Part shown: one piece after another, positions 16,040 through 24,207 of the stretch
Numbering within the stretch: position 1 is the first letter of the stretch
How the letters are laid out: each line of letters starts with the position of its first letter
Assembly: GCA_900319345.1 (NCBI GenBank)
Contig: ONNZ01000019.1
Location: 1-36,564, forward strand
Reading direction: 5' to 3'
Length of the DNA stretch: 36,564 nt
DNA from: an uncultured Eubacteriales bacterium
GTDB lineage: Bacteria > Bacillota > Clostridia > Christensenellales > CAG-138
Made by a program: the position numbers and the translations under genes
The notes under the pieces: model-generated
The model's input: only the letters and a program-made list of their open reading frames with translations
Databases searched by the model: none
What the model was told of the DNA's origin: nothing

Positions 16040-16788
16040 GCATGCTGGAAGTTCACAACGTTCATAAGTCCTTCGACGGGACGGAGATATTGAAAGGCAT
16101 CGACCTCACGGTGGACAAGGGGGACGTGGTGGCGATCCTGGGGCCCAGCGGCTCCGGCAAGACTACGTTCCTGCGGTGCATCAACTTTCTCGAGCGGGCC
16201 GACGGGGGCGAGATGATCTTCGACGGGGAGCGGTTCGATCTGAGGACCGTCCACCGTCGGGAGATCGCCCGCATCCGCCGCAAGACCGCCTTCGTGTTCC
16301 AGAACTACAACCTGTTCCAGAACAAGACCGTGCTGGACAACGTGACCTTGGGGCTCACCGCCGTGCGCAGGCTCCCCCGGGAGCAGGCGAAGGCGCGAGC
16401 CATGGACGCCCTCGTTCGGGTGGGCATGGCGGACAAGATCGACAGCTACCCCTCCCAGCTCTCCGGCGGCCAGCAGCAGCGGGTGGCTATCGCCCGGGGC
16501 CTGGCCACGGAGCCGGAGATCATCTACTTCGACGAGCCCACCAGCGCCCTGGACCCGGAGCTCATCGGCGAGGTCCTCTCCGTCATGCGCAAGCTGGCCG
16601 AGGAGGGCATGACCATGCTGGTGGTGACCCACGAGATGGAGTTCGCCCGGAGCGTGTCCGGCAAGGTGCTTTTTATGGAGGGCGGCCGGGTCATCGAGTC
16701 CGCGCCCACGGCCGAGTTCTTTGCCGACCCCAAGGAGGCCCGCAGCCGGGAGTTCATCCGGGGCATCCTGCAGGCCAGGCAGGGCTGA
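16036..16788 (+). CDS. Amino acid ABC transporter ATP-binding protein
   Basis: This 250-residue ATPase powers the transporter encoded with it. The Walker A motif is GPSGSGKT (residues 36-43), the Q-loop is in FVFQNYNLF, the signature is LSGGQQQRVAIARGLA, Walker B is IIYFDEPTSALDPE and the switch histidine is in VVTHEM. These are the typical sequences of the polar amino acid uptake (GlnQ/TcyC) subfamily. It is the last gene of the operon; a strong two-way terminator follows within 15 bases. Confidence 0.96.
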   Translation: MSMLEVHNVHKSFDGTEILKGIDLTVDKGDVVAILGPSGSGKTTFLRCINFLERADGGEMIFDGERFDLRTVHRREIARIRRKTAFVFQNYNLFQNKTVLDNVTLGLTAVRRLPREQAKARAMDALVRVGMADKIDSYPSQLSGGQQQRVAIARGLATEPEIIYFDEPTSALDPELIGEVLSVMRKLAEEGMTMLVVTHEMEFARSVSGKVLFMEGGRVIESAPTAEFFADPKEARSREFIRGILQARQG

Positions 16789-16792
16789 AGAA

Positions 16793-16837
16793 ACAAAAAA
16801 AAGGACGTTCCAGGCTACTGTCTTGGAACGTCCTTTT
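16793..16837. terminator. Bidirectional terminator between the ABC operon and the tilS operon
   Basis: AAGGACGTTCCA (16801-16812) pairs perfectly with TGGAACGTCCTT (16824-16835). There is a T4 on the plus side and an A-rich run upstream that gives a long T-tract on the minus strand, so it serves both convergent operons. Confidence 0.9.
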
Positions 16838-16847
16838 CGTATGCTTT

Positions 16848-17675
16848 TTACGATTCCATCCTTCGGATCAGCGTCTCGTAGGTCCGATCCAGCTCCCGGC
16901 TCTCCCGCCAGGCGCAGCCCACGGGCACCCCGGGCCGGTTCTTCCCGTGGAAGTCGCTGCCGCAGGTGGCGAGCAGGCGATACTGGTGAGCCAAGGAGAT
17001 ATAGAGCTCCGTCTGCCGGGGCGTGTTGGCGGGGTAATAGGCCTCGATGCCCAAGAGCCCCATGCTCACCAGCTCCCGGACCAGCCCGTGCAGGTTCTCC
17101 CGGATATGGCAGGGGTGGGCCAGCACCGGCACGCCGTCGCTCCTGTGGATGATCTCCAGCACCTGCTCCGGCGTGAACCGCTTCTCGGTGTAGTAGCCGG
17201 GGGTCCCGGGCCGCAAATACTTCATGAACGCCTCCCGGACCTCCGTGGCGTACCCAGCGGCGATGATGGCGTGGGCGATATGGAGCTTCGTGGTGGCGGT
17301 CTGCCCCGTCCGCATGAAGGACCGGACCTCGATCCCCGCCGCATCCAGCCGGGAGAGGATGAGCTCGTTCCGCCGGTCCCGCCGCTCCCGAGCCACCTCC
17401 ATGGCCCGAATGAGCACCGGATGATCCATGTCCACGTCCAGCCCCAGGATATGCAGCTCGTGGTGCCACTCGTTGTCGAACTCCACGCCGGGGATCACCC
17501 GGACCCCCTCCTCCTTGCCTGCCGCCACAGCCTCCGGGACCCCGGAGATGCAGTCGTGGTCCGTCAGCGCCAGAAGGTCGATATGCCCCCGGGCGGCGAA
17601 GCGCACGATCTCCGCCGGCGCGTAGGTGCCGTCGGAGTGGTCGCTATGGGTGTGCAGGTCAAATCTGTGGCTCAT
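16848..17675 (-). CDS. PHP-domain metal-dependent phosphoesterase
   Basis: This 275-residue protein of the PHP superfamily opens with [12 protein letters not shown], the first metal-binding motif (His8, His10). [30 protein letters not shown] and [11 protein letters not shown] supply the remaining ligands. Relatives such as the YciV/RnmA group hydrolyse nucleoside 3',5'-bisphosphates and trim short RNA 5' ends; that activity is a family-based guess. The start codon overlaps the ftsH stop by 4 bases (ATGA), so it is the last gene of the tilS-hpt-ftsH transcription unit. Confidence 0.9.
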   Translation of the reverse strand: MSHRFDLHTHSDHSDGTYAPAEIVRFAARGHIDLLALTDHDCISGVPEAVAAGKEEGVRVIPGVEFDNEWHHELHILGLDVDMDHPVLIRAMEVARERRDRRNELILSRLDAAGIEVRSFMRTGQTATTKLHIAHAIIAAGYATEVREAFMKYLRPGTPGYYTEKRFTPEQVLEIIHRSDGVPVLAHPCHIRENLHGLVRELVSMGLLGIEAYYPANTPRQTELYISLAHQYRLLATCGSDFHGKNRPGVPVGCAWRESRELDRTYETLIRRMES

Positions 17676-19648
17676 TCCTTCGCTGCCGCTTCCTTTTCTT
17701 CTTCCTCTGCTCCTTCGCCGGTCTGCGGCGCCGCGGCGGCCGCTTCCTTCTTGGCGGTCATGACCGCGTCCATGTCCTCGCCCCGGTAGACCCGCTCGAA
17801 CTCCTCGCCGGTGACCCGCTCATACTTGATGAGCAGGGCGGCGGTCCGATGGAGCCCCTCCAGGTTCCGCCCAAGGATATCCTTGGCCCGGCCGTACTGG
17901 GCCGCCAGGATGCGGCTGACCTCCTGGTCGATGCGCCCGGCCATGGCCTCGGAATGCTCCTTCCCATGGCCCCAGTCCCGGCCGATGAACACCTCCTGGT
18001 CCCCGCCGTAGAACACGGGCCCCAGGTTCTCGCTCATGCCGTACTGCTCCACCATCTTCCGGGCGGTGGCGGTGTTCTGCTTCAGGTCCTGGCTGGCGCC
18101 GGTGCTGACATCCCCCAGCACCAGCTCCTCGGCCACCCGGCCGCCCATGGTCATGCAGATATGGTCCTCGAGGCGCGCCCGGGTCACGTGGTTCCAGTCG
18201 TCCTTGGGGAGCGTCATGGTGTACCCGGCGGCCATGCCCCGGGAGATGATGGACACCTCGTGGAGGCTGTCGCACTTAGGTAGCTCGATGGCCAGGATGG
18301 CGTGGCCGGACTCGTGGTACGCGGTGTACCGCTTATCCTCCTCGGTGACCACCCGGCTCTTCTTCTCGGGCCCCATCTGGACCCGGGTGATGGCCTCCTC
18401 CAGATCCGCCTGGGAGATCCGCTTCCGGTGGGCCCGGGCGGTCAGGATGGCGGCCTCGTTGAGCACGTTCTCTAAATCGGCGCCCGTGAACCCAGGCGTC
18501 CGCTGGGCGAGGACGGCCAAATCCACGTCCGGCTCGAACTTCTTGTTCCGGGCATGGACGTGCAAAATGGCCTCCCGGCCCTTCACATCGGGATAGTTCA
18601 TGGTCACCTGCCGGTCGAACCGGCCCGGCCGCTGCAGGGCGGGGTCCAGGATGTCCGGCCGGTTGGTGGCGGCGATGACGATGATCCCCTCGTTGGGGGC
18701 GAATCCGTCCATCTCCACCAAAAGCTGGTTCAGCGTCTGTTCCTTCTCGTCGTGGCCGCCGCCCAAGCCCGCGCCCCGCTGCCGACCCACGGCGTCGATC
18801 TCGTCGATGAAGATCACCGCGGGGGTGCTCCTTTTGGCTGTGTTGAACAGGTCCCTGACCCGGGACGCGCCCACGCCCACGAACATCTCCACGAAATCGG
18901 AGCCGGAGATGGAGAAGAAGGGCACCTTGGCCTCCCCCGCCACGGCCTTGGCCATGAGGGTCTTGCCGGTCCCCGGCGGGCCCACCAGCAGGACGCCCTT
19001 GGGTATCCGGGCGCCCACCTCGGAGAACCGCTGGGGCTCCTTTAAGAAGTCCACGATCTCCTGCAGCTCCAGCTTCTCCTCGTCGGCCCCCGCCACGTCC
19101 TTGAAGGTGATGGGGTTCTGCCCCGGGGCGTACTCCCGGGCCCGGGACCGACCGAAGTTGGCCATCTGCTTGCCGCCGCCCTGCTGCCGGTACATGAACC
19201 ACATGAACAGGGCCATGGACCCGAACAGCAGCACGTAGGGCAATATCACCACCAGCCAGCTCTGGCCCTTGGGCTGGACCACGGTGTAGGTGAAGGGATA
19301 GTCCACGGAGGACACGGCGTCCGCGTCCTTCCCCTGCATCTTGGCGATGAGCAGGGACATGTTCTTGCTGAACTCCTCCTCCGAGCAGGTGAAGGTGAAG
19401 TCCGCCCGGTTGGGCAGGTCCTTGATGGTATAGTTCGACCCGGTGTAGAGGCCGGTGTAGAGGCCGGAGCCCAGCGTCTCATGGACGGCCTGGACCTTCT
19501 TGTCCTCCACCAGCTTCACGAAGTCCTGGAGCGTGATCTCGTCCGGGGTCTTGGTGGTGAAGCCGCCCGAGATCATGTACAGGATCAGGGCGCCCATGAG
19601 CACCCAGATCAGCAGGGTCGATAGTCCTTTTCTCGTCTTGGGATTCAA
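17672..19648 (-). CDS. ftsH: ATP-dependent zinc metalloprotease FtsH
   Basis: This 658-residue membrane protease degrades misfolded membrane proteins and regulatory proteins. Two membrane helices (about 9-28 and 131-152) flank an extracytoplasmic domain. The AAA module has Walker A GPPGTGKT (223-230), Walker [12 protein letters not shown], and the second region of homology ending RPGRFDRQV. The zinc site is HESGH (445-449), with the third ligand in the segment TGASQDLKQ. The C-terminus is rich in Ala, Glu and Lys. In the extracytoplasmic domain a 12-base unit is duplicated in frame (19440-19463), giving GLYTGLYTG. The gene follows hpt by 37 bases, the conserved Firmicutes order. Confidence 0.97.
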   Translation of the reverse strand: MNPKTRKGLSTLLIWVLMGALILYMISGGFTTKTPDEITLQDFVKLVEDKKVQAVHETLGSGLYTGLYTGSNYTIKDLPNRADFTFTCSEEEFSKNMSLLIAKMQGKDADAVSSVDYPFTYTVVQPKGQSWLVVILPYVLLFGSMALFMWFMYRQQGGGKQMANFGRSRAREYAPGQNPITFKDVAGADEEKLELQEIVDFLKEPQRFSEVGARIPKGVLLVGPPGTGKTLMAKAVAGEAKVPFFSISGSDFVEMFVGVGASRVRDLFNTAKRSTPAVIFIDEIDAVGRQRGAGLGGGHDEKEQTLNQLLVEMDGFAPNEGIIVIAATNRPDILDPALQRPGRFDRQVTMNYPDVKGREAILHVHARNKKFEPDVDLAVLAQRTPGFTGADLENVLNEAAILTARAHRKRISQADLEEAITRVQMGPEKKSRVVTEEDKRYTAYHESGHAILAIELPKCDSLHEVSIISRGMAAGYTMTLPKDDWNHVTRARLEDHICMTMGGRVAEELVLGDVSTGASQDLKQNTATARKMVEQYGMSENLGPVFYGGDQEVFIGRDWGHGKEHSEAMAGRIDQEVSRILAAQYGRAKDILGRNLEGLHRTAALLIKYERVTGEEFERVYRGEDMDAVMTAKKEAAAAAPQTGEGAEEEEKEAAAKE

Positions 19649-19685
19649 TGGATGTTCTCCTTACGCAGGGCCGTCCCCTGCCGGT

Positions 19686-20252
19686 TTATTGTTCTTCGTA
19701 CACCCGGGGGCTAAGCACGCCCACATAGGGCAGATTCCGGTAGTAGCCCTTGTAGTCCAGGCCGTAGCCCACCACGAACTTGTTGGGGATGGTGAACCCG
19801 CAGTAGTCCGGCGTGATCTCGCACTCCCGGCGCTCGGGCTTGTCGAGGAGGGCGCACACCCGCAGGGAGGCGGGCTTGCGCTCGGACAGGAGCCGGGTCA
19901 GGTAGGAGAGGGTGAGGCCGCTGTCCATGATGTCCTCGGCGATGATCACGTGCTTGTTCGTGATGCTGCTGTCCATGTCCTTGTTGATGCGGACGATGCC
20001 GCTGGTCTTCTGGGCGTCGCCGTAGCTGGAGATGCTCATGAAGTCCATCTTGAGATGGATGCTCATGGCACGGGCCAGGTCCGTGAAGAACACGCAGGCC
20101 CCCTTGAGGACGCACAGCAGGATCACGTCCTTGCCCGCGTACTCCCGGCTGATCTGCTCGCCCAGCTCCTTCACCCGGGTCCTGATCTGCTCCTCGGTGA
20201 CCAACACCTCGGCGATGTCCTTGTTCATGAATTCAGTTCCCCAGTTCTTCAT
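19686..20252 (-). CDS. hpt: Hypoxanthine phosphoribosyltransferase
   Basis: This 188-residue cytoplasmic purine salvage enzyme converts hypoxanthine (and usually guanine) with PRPP to IMP (or GMP). The PRPP-binding motif is VIIAEDIMDSGLTL; LLCVLKGACVFFTDLAR and the C-terminal base-contacting segment GFTIPNKFVVGYGLDY are also typical. The start at 20252 is preferred because its ATG overlaps the tilS stop as ATGA and GGGGGA lies about 6 bases upstream; a second ATG eight codons in is possible. A much longer frame reaching to 20711 only reads antisense-like sequence inside tilS. In Bacillus, Hpt and TilS act together in controlling ftsH; whether that holds here is unknown. Confidence 0.95.
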   Translation of the reverse strand: MKNWGTEFMNKDIAEVLVTEEQIRTRVKELGEQISREYAGKDVILLCVLKGACVFFTDLARAMSIHLKMDFMSISSYGDAQKTSGIVRINKDMDSSITNKHVIIAEDIMDSGLTLSYLTRLLSERKPASLRVCALLDKPERRECEITPDYCGFTIPNKFVVGYGLDYKGYYRNLPYVGVLSPRVYEEQ

Positions 20253-21580
20253 GACGTTCTTCCCCCATTCGTAAAGATGATATGTAGGATACGCTTGGTT
20301 CCATCGGTGATCTTCGCCCGGTCCGCCACCGTGCCGCCGGGGACGAACAGGGGCCCCGCCCCGTCGCAGACCAGGGGCGTCTGCCGGTCCCGGCCGTACA
20401 GCTTCCGGTCCGTGAAATAGTCCGAGAGGAGCTTGGTCCCCCCCATGCCCAGGGGCACGAACCGTTCCCCGGGCCTGGCTTGCCGCAAAACGAGCCACCC
20501 GGTGATCTTGTCCCCGTCCAGATACGCCTCGTGGGCCGGACAGGGGATGGCCGCTTTCTCCGCCCAGCGGGCCTCGTACACGCCCCAGGGGGTGGCCAGG
20601 GGCCTGCCCATGGGCAGTTCCGCTTCGAAGGGCTCCGCTTCCGATACAGGGCCGATACTGAGCCGGTCCCCCTCCGCCCGGGCGATCAGGCCCCCTCGAA
20701 GGGGCGCCCACCGGCCCGAGGGCTGGGCGAACAGGTCCGTGAGCCGGGTCACGTCCGCTTCGGTGAAATCCTCCGTCACCCCGCGCAGGAGCAGCAGGGC
20801 CGCCCTGTTTTGGAGCACCGGCGGCAGCGCCGCCAGGGCCTTGCGGCTGCCCCGGGCCTCGTCCAAAGCCCGCTGCGCCAGGCTGTCCAGGAACTCGTCC
20901 TCCGCCCTAAGCTTGTCGGCACAGGCAGCGATATGGGCCGCCGCCTGGGGATTTATGGCTGTGAGGGCCCCCATGCCCTCCTGCCGGAGCCGGTTCCGGC
21001 TGGCGTCCAACAGGGCGTTGGTGCTGTCCAGCCGGTAGGGCTGATGCCCTTCGGCCAGGTACGCCAGGATCTCGTCCCTGCCCACGCTGAGCAGGGGCCG
21101 AATGAGGTCGCCCCGCCTCGGGGCCATGCCCGTAAGGCCGGCCATGCCGCTGCCGCGGACCAGGTGCAGGAGCACCGTCTCCGCCTGGTCGTCCCGGTGG
21201 TGGCCGAGGGCGATCACGTCCGCGCCCAGGGCGTCCTTCAGCCGCCGAAGGAAGGCGTATCGGAGCTGTCGCGCCGCCGTCTCCAGGGAGAGGCTCTGGC
21301 TCCTTGCCAAGGCGGGCGCGTCCCCGCTTTCGCTGAACAGGGGCACCCCCAGCTCCAGGCACGTCTTCCGGCAGAAGCAGAGGTCCGCCCGGGCCTCCAC
21401 GCCCCGGATGCCGTGCTCGTAATGGGCCGCGTACAGAGGGCCGATCCGCCCCTCGTCCCGGAGCCGCCGCAATTCCAGCAGCAGCGCCGTGGAGTCGGGC
21501 CCGCCGGAGAATGCGCACACCACAGCCTCCCGCCCGTGAAGGCGGCAGGCCGTCAGCGTTCGTTCCGTCAAGAGCAGCAT
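20249..21580 (-). CDS. tilS: tRNA(Ile)-lysidine synthetase
   Basis: This 443-residue protein modifies the wobble cytidine of the CAU-anticodon isoleucine tRNA to lysidine, making it read AUA. The ATP-pyrophosphatase loop is SGGPDS (residues 25-30). Other motifs are AAHYEHGIRG, the YAFLRR region before ADVIALGHHRDDQAETVLLHL, and a C-terminal domain containing WLVLRQARPGERFVPLGM and KLLSDYFTDRK. It is the first gene of a minus-strand operon and overlaps hpt by 4 bases. A clear promoter lies just upstream, but the ribosome binding site is weak, only a GGGG about 11 bases before the ATG. Confidence 0.95.
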   Translation of the reverse strand: MLLLTERTLTACRLHGREAVVCAFSGGPDSTALLLELRRLRDEGRIGPLYAAHYEHGIRGVEARADLCFCRKTCLELGVPLFSESGDAPALARSQSLSLETAARQLRYAFLRRLKDALGADVIALGHHRDDQAETVLLHLVRGSGMAGLTGMAPRRGDLIRPLLSVGRDEILAYLAEGHQPYRLDSTNALLDASRNRLRQEGMGALTAINPQAAAHIAACADKLRAEDEFLDSLAQRALDEARGSRKALAALPPVLQNRAALLLLRGVTEDFTEADVTRLTDLFAQPSGRWAPLRGGLIARAEGDRLSIGPVSEAEPFEAELPMGRPLATPWGVYEARWAEKAAIPCPAHEAYLDGDKITGWLVLRQARPGERFVPLGMGGTKLLSDYFTDRKLYGRDRQTPLVCDGAGPLFVPGGTVADRAKITDGTKRILHIIFTNGGRTS

Positions 21581-21610
21581 GGATACCAGACCCCGATTAT
21601 AGTTATATAT

Positions 21611-21639
21611 ATCATACCCTTTGCGCCGCTTTTTGACAA
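21611..21639 (-). promoter_or_regulatory. Promoter of the tilS-hpt-ftsH operon
   Basis: On the minus strand: TTGTCA (21634-21639), 17-base spacer, TATGAT (21611-21616). It starts about 24 bases before the tilS start codon and stands just beyond the dehydrogenase terminator. Confidence 0.8.
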
Positions 21640-21660
21640 GTATTTTTTATAGGAACGAAT

Positions 21661-21711
21661 AAAAGCACGCACCCTTTCTTGAAAGAAAGGGTGCGACCCA
21701 AAGAACTTTAT
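21661..21711 (-). terminator. Dehydrogenase terminator with conserved upstream box
   Basis: Read on the minus strand: box ATAAAGTTCTTTGGG (21697-21711), then a 13-bp stem (21683-21695 with 21668-21680) and GTGCTTTT. It matches the arcA terminator at 752-803 base for base, except around the loop, the box-stem joint and one compensated outer pair. Confidence 0.88.
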
Positions 21712-21725
21712 ATGGGATAAGGGGA

Positions 21726-22673
21726 TCAGTTGACAACATTCACTGGCTTATCTTCCAGCACGCCTCGGATGCTGTCTGCCGTCACGTCCACGATCTTCTG
21801 CCGGGCCTCCACGGTGGCCCAAGCGGAGTGGCCCGTAAGGTAGCAGTTGGGCGCCTTCAGGAGGGGGTTGTGGATGTCGATGGGCTCCCGGCTCACCACG
21901 TCCGCCCCGTAGCCCCCCAGCTTCCCGGAAATAAGGGCCGCGGCCACGTCCATTTCGTTCACCAACGACCCCCGGGCGGTGTTGATGAGCAGGGCCCCGT
22001 CCTTCATCTTCTCGATGGTCTCGGCATTGATAAAGCCCATATTCTCCGCCGTGGCCGGGCAATGGAGGCTGATCACGTCCGACGCGGCCAACAGCTCCTC
22101 CAAGGGCACCTGCTTGCCGGGAAAGGCGGGATGCTCGTGCCGGGCATACCCCAGCACCCGCATGCCGAACGCCCGGCCTACGGCCGCCACCCGGGACCCG
22201 ATGGCCCCGCAGCCCACCACGCCCAGGGTCTTCCCCTCCAGGGCCATGGGGGTCCTCTCCCACCAGCAGAACTCCGGGCAGGCGGTCCAGGCCCCCTGGC
22301 GGATGCGGGCGGTGCTTTGATAGGTCCGGCGGGTCATCTCCAGCAGAAAGGCGAACACGCTCTCCGTCACGCCCCCGGCGGCGTAGCCGGGCACGTTGCA
22401 CACGGGGATGCCCAGGGCCCGGGCGGCCTTCACGTCCACCACGTCGTACCCCGTGGCGAGGACGCCGATCATCTTCAGGGAGGCCGCCCCCTTCAGGGCG
22501 TCGGCGGACAGCTTCACCTTGTTGGTCAGCACCACGTCCGCCCCCCGAAGCCGCTGGGGCACCAGCGCCGGGTCCGTCCTATCGTAGAGGGACAGGGTGC
22601 CCAACGCCCGCCAGGGGCTCAGGTCCAGCTCCTCCACCTTCAGGGTCTTTGCGTCCAGGACCACGATCTGCAT
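21726..22673 (-). CDS. D-2-hydroxyacid dehydrogenase (glycerate dehydrogenase-like)
   Basis: This 315-residue NAD-dependent enzyme belongs to the D-isomer hydroxyacid dehydrogenase family. The nucleotide-binding fold is LGVVGCGAIGSRVA. The catalytic Arg is in LLINTARGSLVNE, the Glu region in ADVVSREPID, and the catalytic His in LTGHSAWATVEAR, where family members of the hydroxypyruvate/glycerate type usually have TPHIAWAT. It probably interconverts a 2-oxo acid and its D-hydroxy acid; hydroxypyruvate to glycerate is the best guess. The start at 22673 has AGGGAG 7 bases upstream. It forms a single-gene unit with its own terminator. Confidence 0.92.
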   Translation of the reverse strand: MQIVVLDAKTLKVEELDLSPWRALGTLSLYDRTDPALVPQRLRGADVVLTNKVKLSADALKGAASLKMIGVLATGYDVVDVKAARALGIPVCNVPGYAAGGVTESVFAFLLEMTRRTYQSTARIRQGAWTACPEFCWWERTPMALEGKTLGVVGCGAIGSRVAAVGRAFGMRVLGYARHEHPAFPGKQVPLEELLAASDVISLHCPATAENMGFINAETIEKMKDGALLINTARGSLVNEMDVAAALISGKLGGYGADVVSREPIDIHNPLLKAPNCYLTGHSAWATVEARQKIVDVTADSIRGVLEDKPVNVVN

Positions 22674-22767
22674 AGGTTTTCTCCCTTTTTCGTCATTTTC
22701 AGCCCCATTGTAGCCCCTCGGGGAGGGGGCGTCAAATGAACATTCCTTGAACGCTGGCGGGGACAAG

Positions 22768-22796
22768 TTGCCAAAAAAGCGGAGATATGGTAATAT
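22768..22796 (+). promoter_or_regulatory. Promoter of trkA-trkH
   Basis: TTGCCA (22768-22773), 17-base spacer, TAATAT (22791-22796). Transcription would start near 22803. Confidence 0.78.
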
Positions 22797-22799
22797 ATA

Positions 22800-22814
22800 C
22801 GATAATCATTATCA
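22800..22814. promoter_or_regulatory. Fur-box-like palindrome over the trkA transcription start
   Basis: GATAAT and ATTATC flank a single C (22801-22813), a perfect 6-1-6 palindrome. It matches 14 of 15 positions of the Bacillus-type 7-1-7 Fur core TGATAAT-N-ATTATCA. Its position at the predicted start site would suit repression. A chance match or another regulator of the Fur family (for example a PerR-type) is possible. Confidence 0.45.
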
Positions 22815-22830
22815 ACATGGGGGCAAAGAT

Positions 22831-24207
22831 ATGTTCATCATTGTGGTCGGCCAGGGCAAGGTGGGAACCACCCTTTCGTCCCAGCTGTGCGCCGAAGGCC
22901 ACGACATCGTCACCATCGACAACGACGATCGGGTGCTCAAGAAGCTCCAGGAGACGCTGGACGTAGCCACCCTCTGCGGCAACGGCGCCGCCGGCTCCGT
23001 GCTGGAGGAGGCGGGCGCGGCCCGGGCGGACCTGCTGATCGCCTGCACCGACAGCGACGAGGTCAACCTCCTGAGCTGCATGGTGGCCCGGAAGCTGGGC
23101 ACCAGGAACACCATCGCCCGGGTCCGGAACCCGGAGTACGACAGCGACTTGCGGCTTTTAAAGGACGAATTCCACATCTCCCTCAGCATCAACCCGGAGC
23201 TCACCTGCGCCCGCGAGATCTTCCGCATCCTCCGCTTCCCCGCCTTCCTGAAGCGGGAGACCTTCCTCCGAGACAAGGCGGAGCTGGTGGAGCTGAAGGT
23301 GGCCCCCGGCAGCAAGCTGGACGGGCTCAAGCTCATGGACCTGAGGCGCATCACCGACGAGAAGGCCCTGATCTGCGCCGTGGAGCGCCAGGGCGAGGTC
23401 ACCATCCCCGACGGCACCTTCGTGCTCCAGGGGAACGATAGGATCTCCATCACCGCGGAGGCCTCGGGCCTGGTCCGGTTCATGAGCGATCTCAAGCTCT
23501 CCACCCCCAGCATCCGTAAGGTCATGATCGTGGGCGGCAGCCGCATCGCCATCCACGTGGCCCGGATGCTGCTGAAGAACAAGATCCGCGTCACCATCAT
23601 CGACAACGACGAGCAGAAGTGCAAGCTTCTCACCGACATGCTCCCCGAGGCCACCATCCTCTGCGGCAACGGCTCCTTGCAGGAGGTGCTTCTCGAGGAG
23701 GGCGTGAAGGACACGGACGCGGTGCTGGCCCTCACGGGCTTCGACGAGGAGAATTTGACCATCTCCATGTTTGCCAACTACCTGAAGGTGCCCAAGACCG
23801 TCACCAAGATCGACCGGACGGAGCACCTGGAGGTCTACACCAACGCCGGCATCGACACCATCGTCTCGCCCAAGCTTTTGACCGCCAACGAGATCGTCCG
23901 CTACGTCCGGGCCATGGGCAGCCGGTCCGGCCAGTCCATGCTGGCCCTGAGCCGGTACATGGACGGGCGGGTGGAGGCCATGGAGTTCGTGGTCCCCGCC
24001 GGCGCCAGCTACTGCGACATCCCCTTCAAGGCCCTCCAGACCCGGAAGCGGAAGAACACCCTGGTGGCGGCCATCGCCCGGAACCGGCAGCTCATCATAC
24101 CCAGCGGCAACGACTGTCTGTTGCCCGAGGATCGGGTGGTGATCGTGGCGCCCCGGGACGTGACCATCTCCGAGCTTAAGGACGTGTTCCCGGGAGGCAG
24201 CCTATGA
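22831..24207 (+). CDS. trkA: Trk system potassium uptake protein TrkA (double RCK)
   Basis: This 458-residue cytoplasmic gating subunit binds NAD(H) and regulates the TrkH potassium channel encoded next. It has two tandem RCK units. The first Rossmann fold starts MFIIVVGQGKVG, with the acidic residue in TIDNDDRVL; the second starts KVMIVGGSRIAIHVARML, with TIIDNDEQK. Each is followed by a TrkA-C domain, the last ending near the C-terminus with LLPEDRVVIV. The start at 22831 aligns with the conserved N-terminus; a G-run about 8 bases upstream serves as ribosome binding site. trkH overlaps by 4 bases (ATGA). The leader contains a Fur-box-like palindrome, which is unusual for potassium uptake genes. 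Confidence 0.95.
   Translation: MFIIVVGQGKVGTTLSSQLCAEGHDIVTIDNDDRVLKKLQETLDVATLCGNGAAGSVLEEAGAARADLLIACTDSDEVNLLSCMVARKLGTRNTIARVRNPEYDSDLRLLKDEFHISLSINPELTCAREIFRILRFPAFLKRETFLRDKAELVELKVAPGSKLDGLKLMDLRRITDEKALICAVERQGEVTIPDGTFVLQGNDRISITAEASGLVRFMSDLKLSTPSIRKVMIVGGSRIAIHVARMLLKNKIRVTIIDNDEQKCKLLTDMLPEATILCGNGSLQEVLLEEGVKDTDAVLALTGFDEENLTISMFANYLKVPKTVTKIDRTEHLEVYTNAGIDTIVSPKLLTANEIVRYVRAMGSRSGQSMLALSRYMDGRVEAMEFVVPAGASYCDIPFKALQTRKRKNTLVAAIARNRQLIIPSGNDCLLPEDRVVIVAPRDVTISELKDVFPGGSL

Noticed and set aside
19440-19463. Perfect 12-base tandem duplication inside ftsH (GLYTGLYTG)
   Set aside because: It is in frame, in the variable extracytoplasmic domain, and probably neutral.
19686-20711. 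A 341-residue fusion-like frame extending hpt upstream into tilS
   Set aside because: The extra 150 residues are an out-of-frame reading of tilS. The ATGA overlap with the tilS stop marks the true start at 20252.
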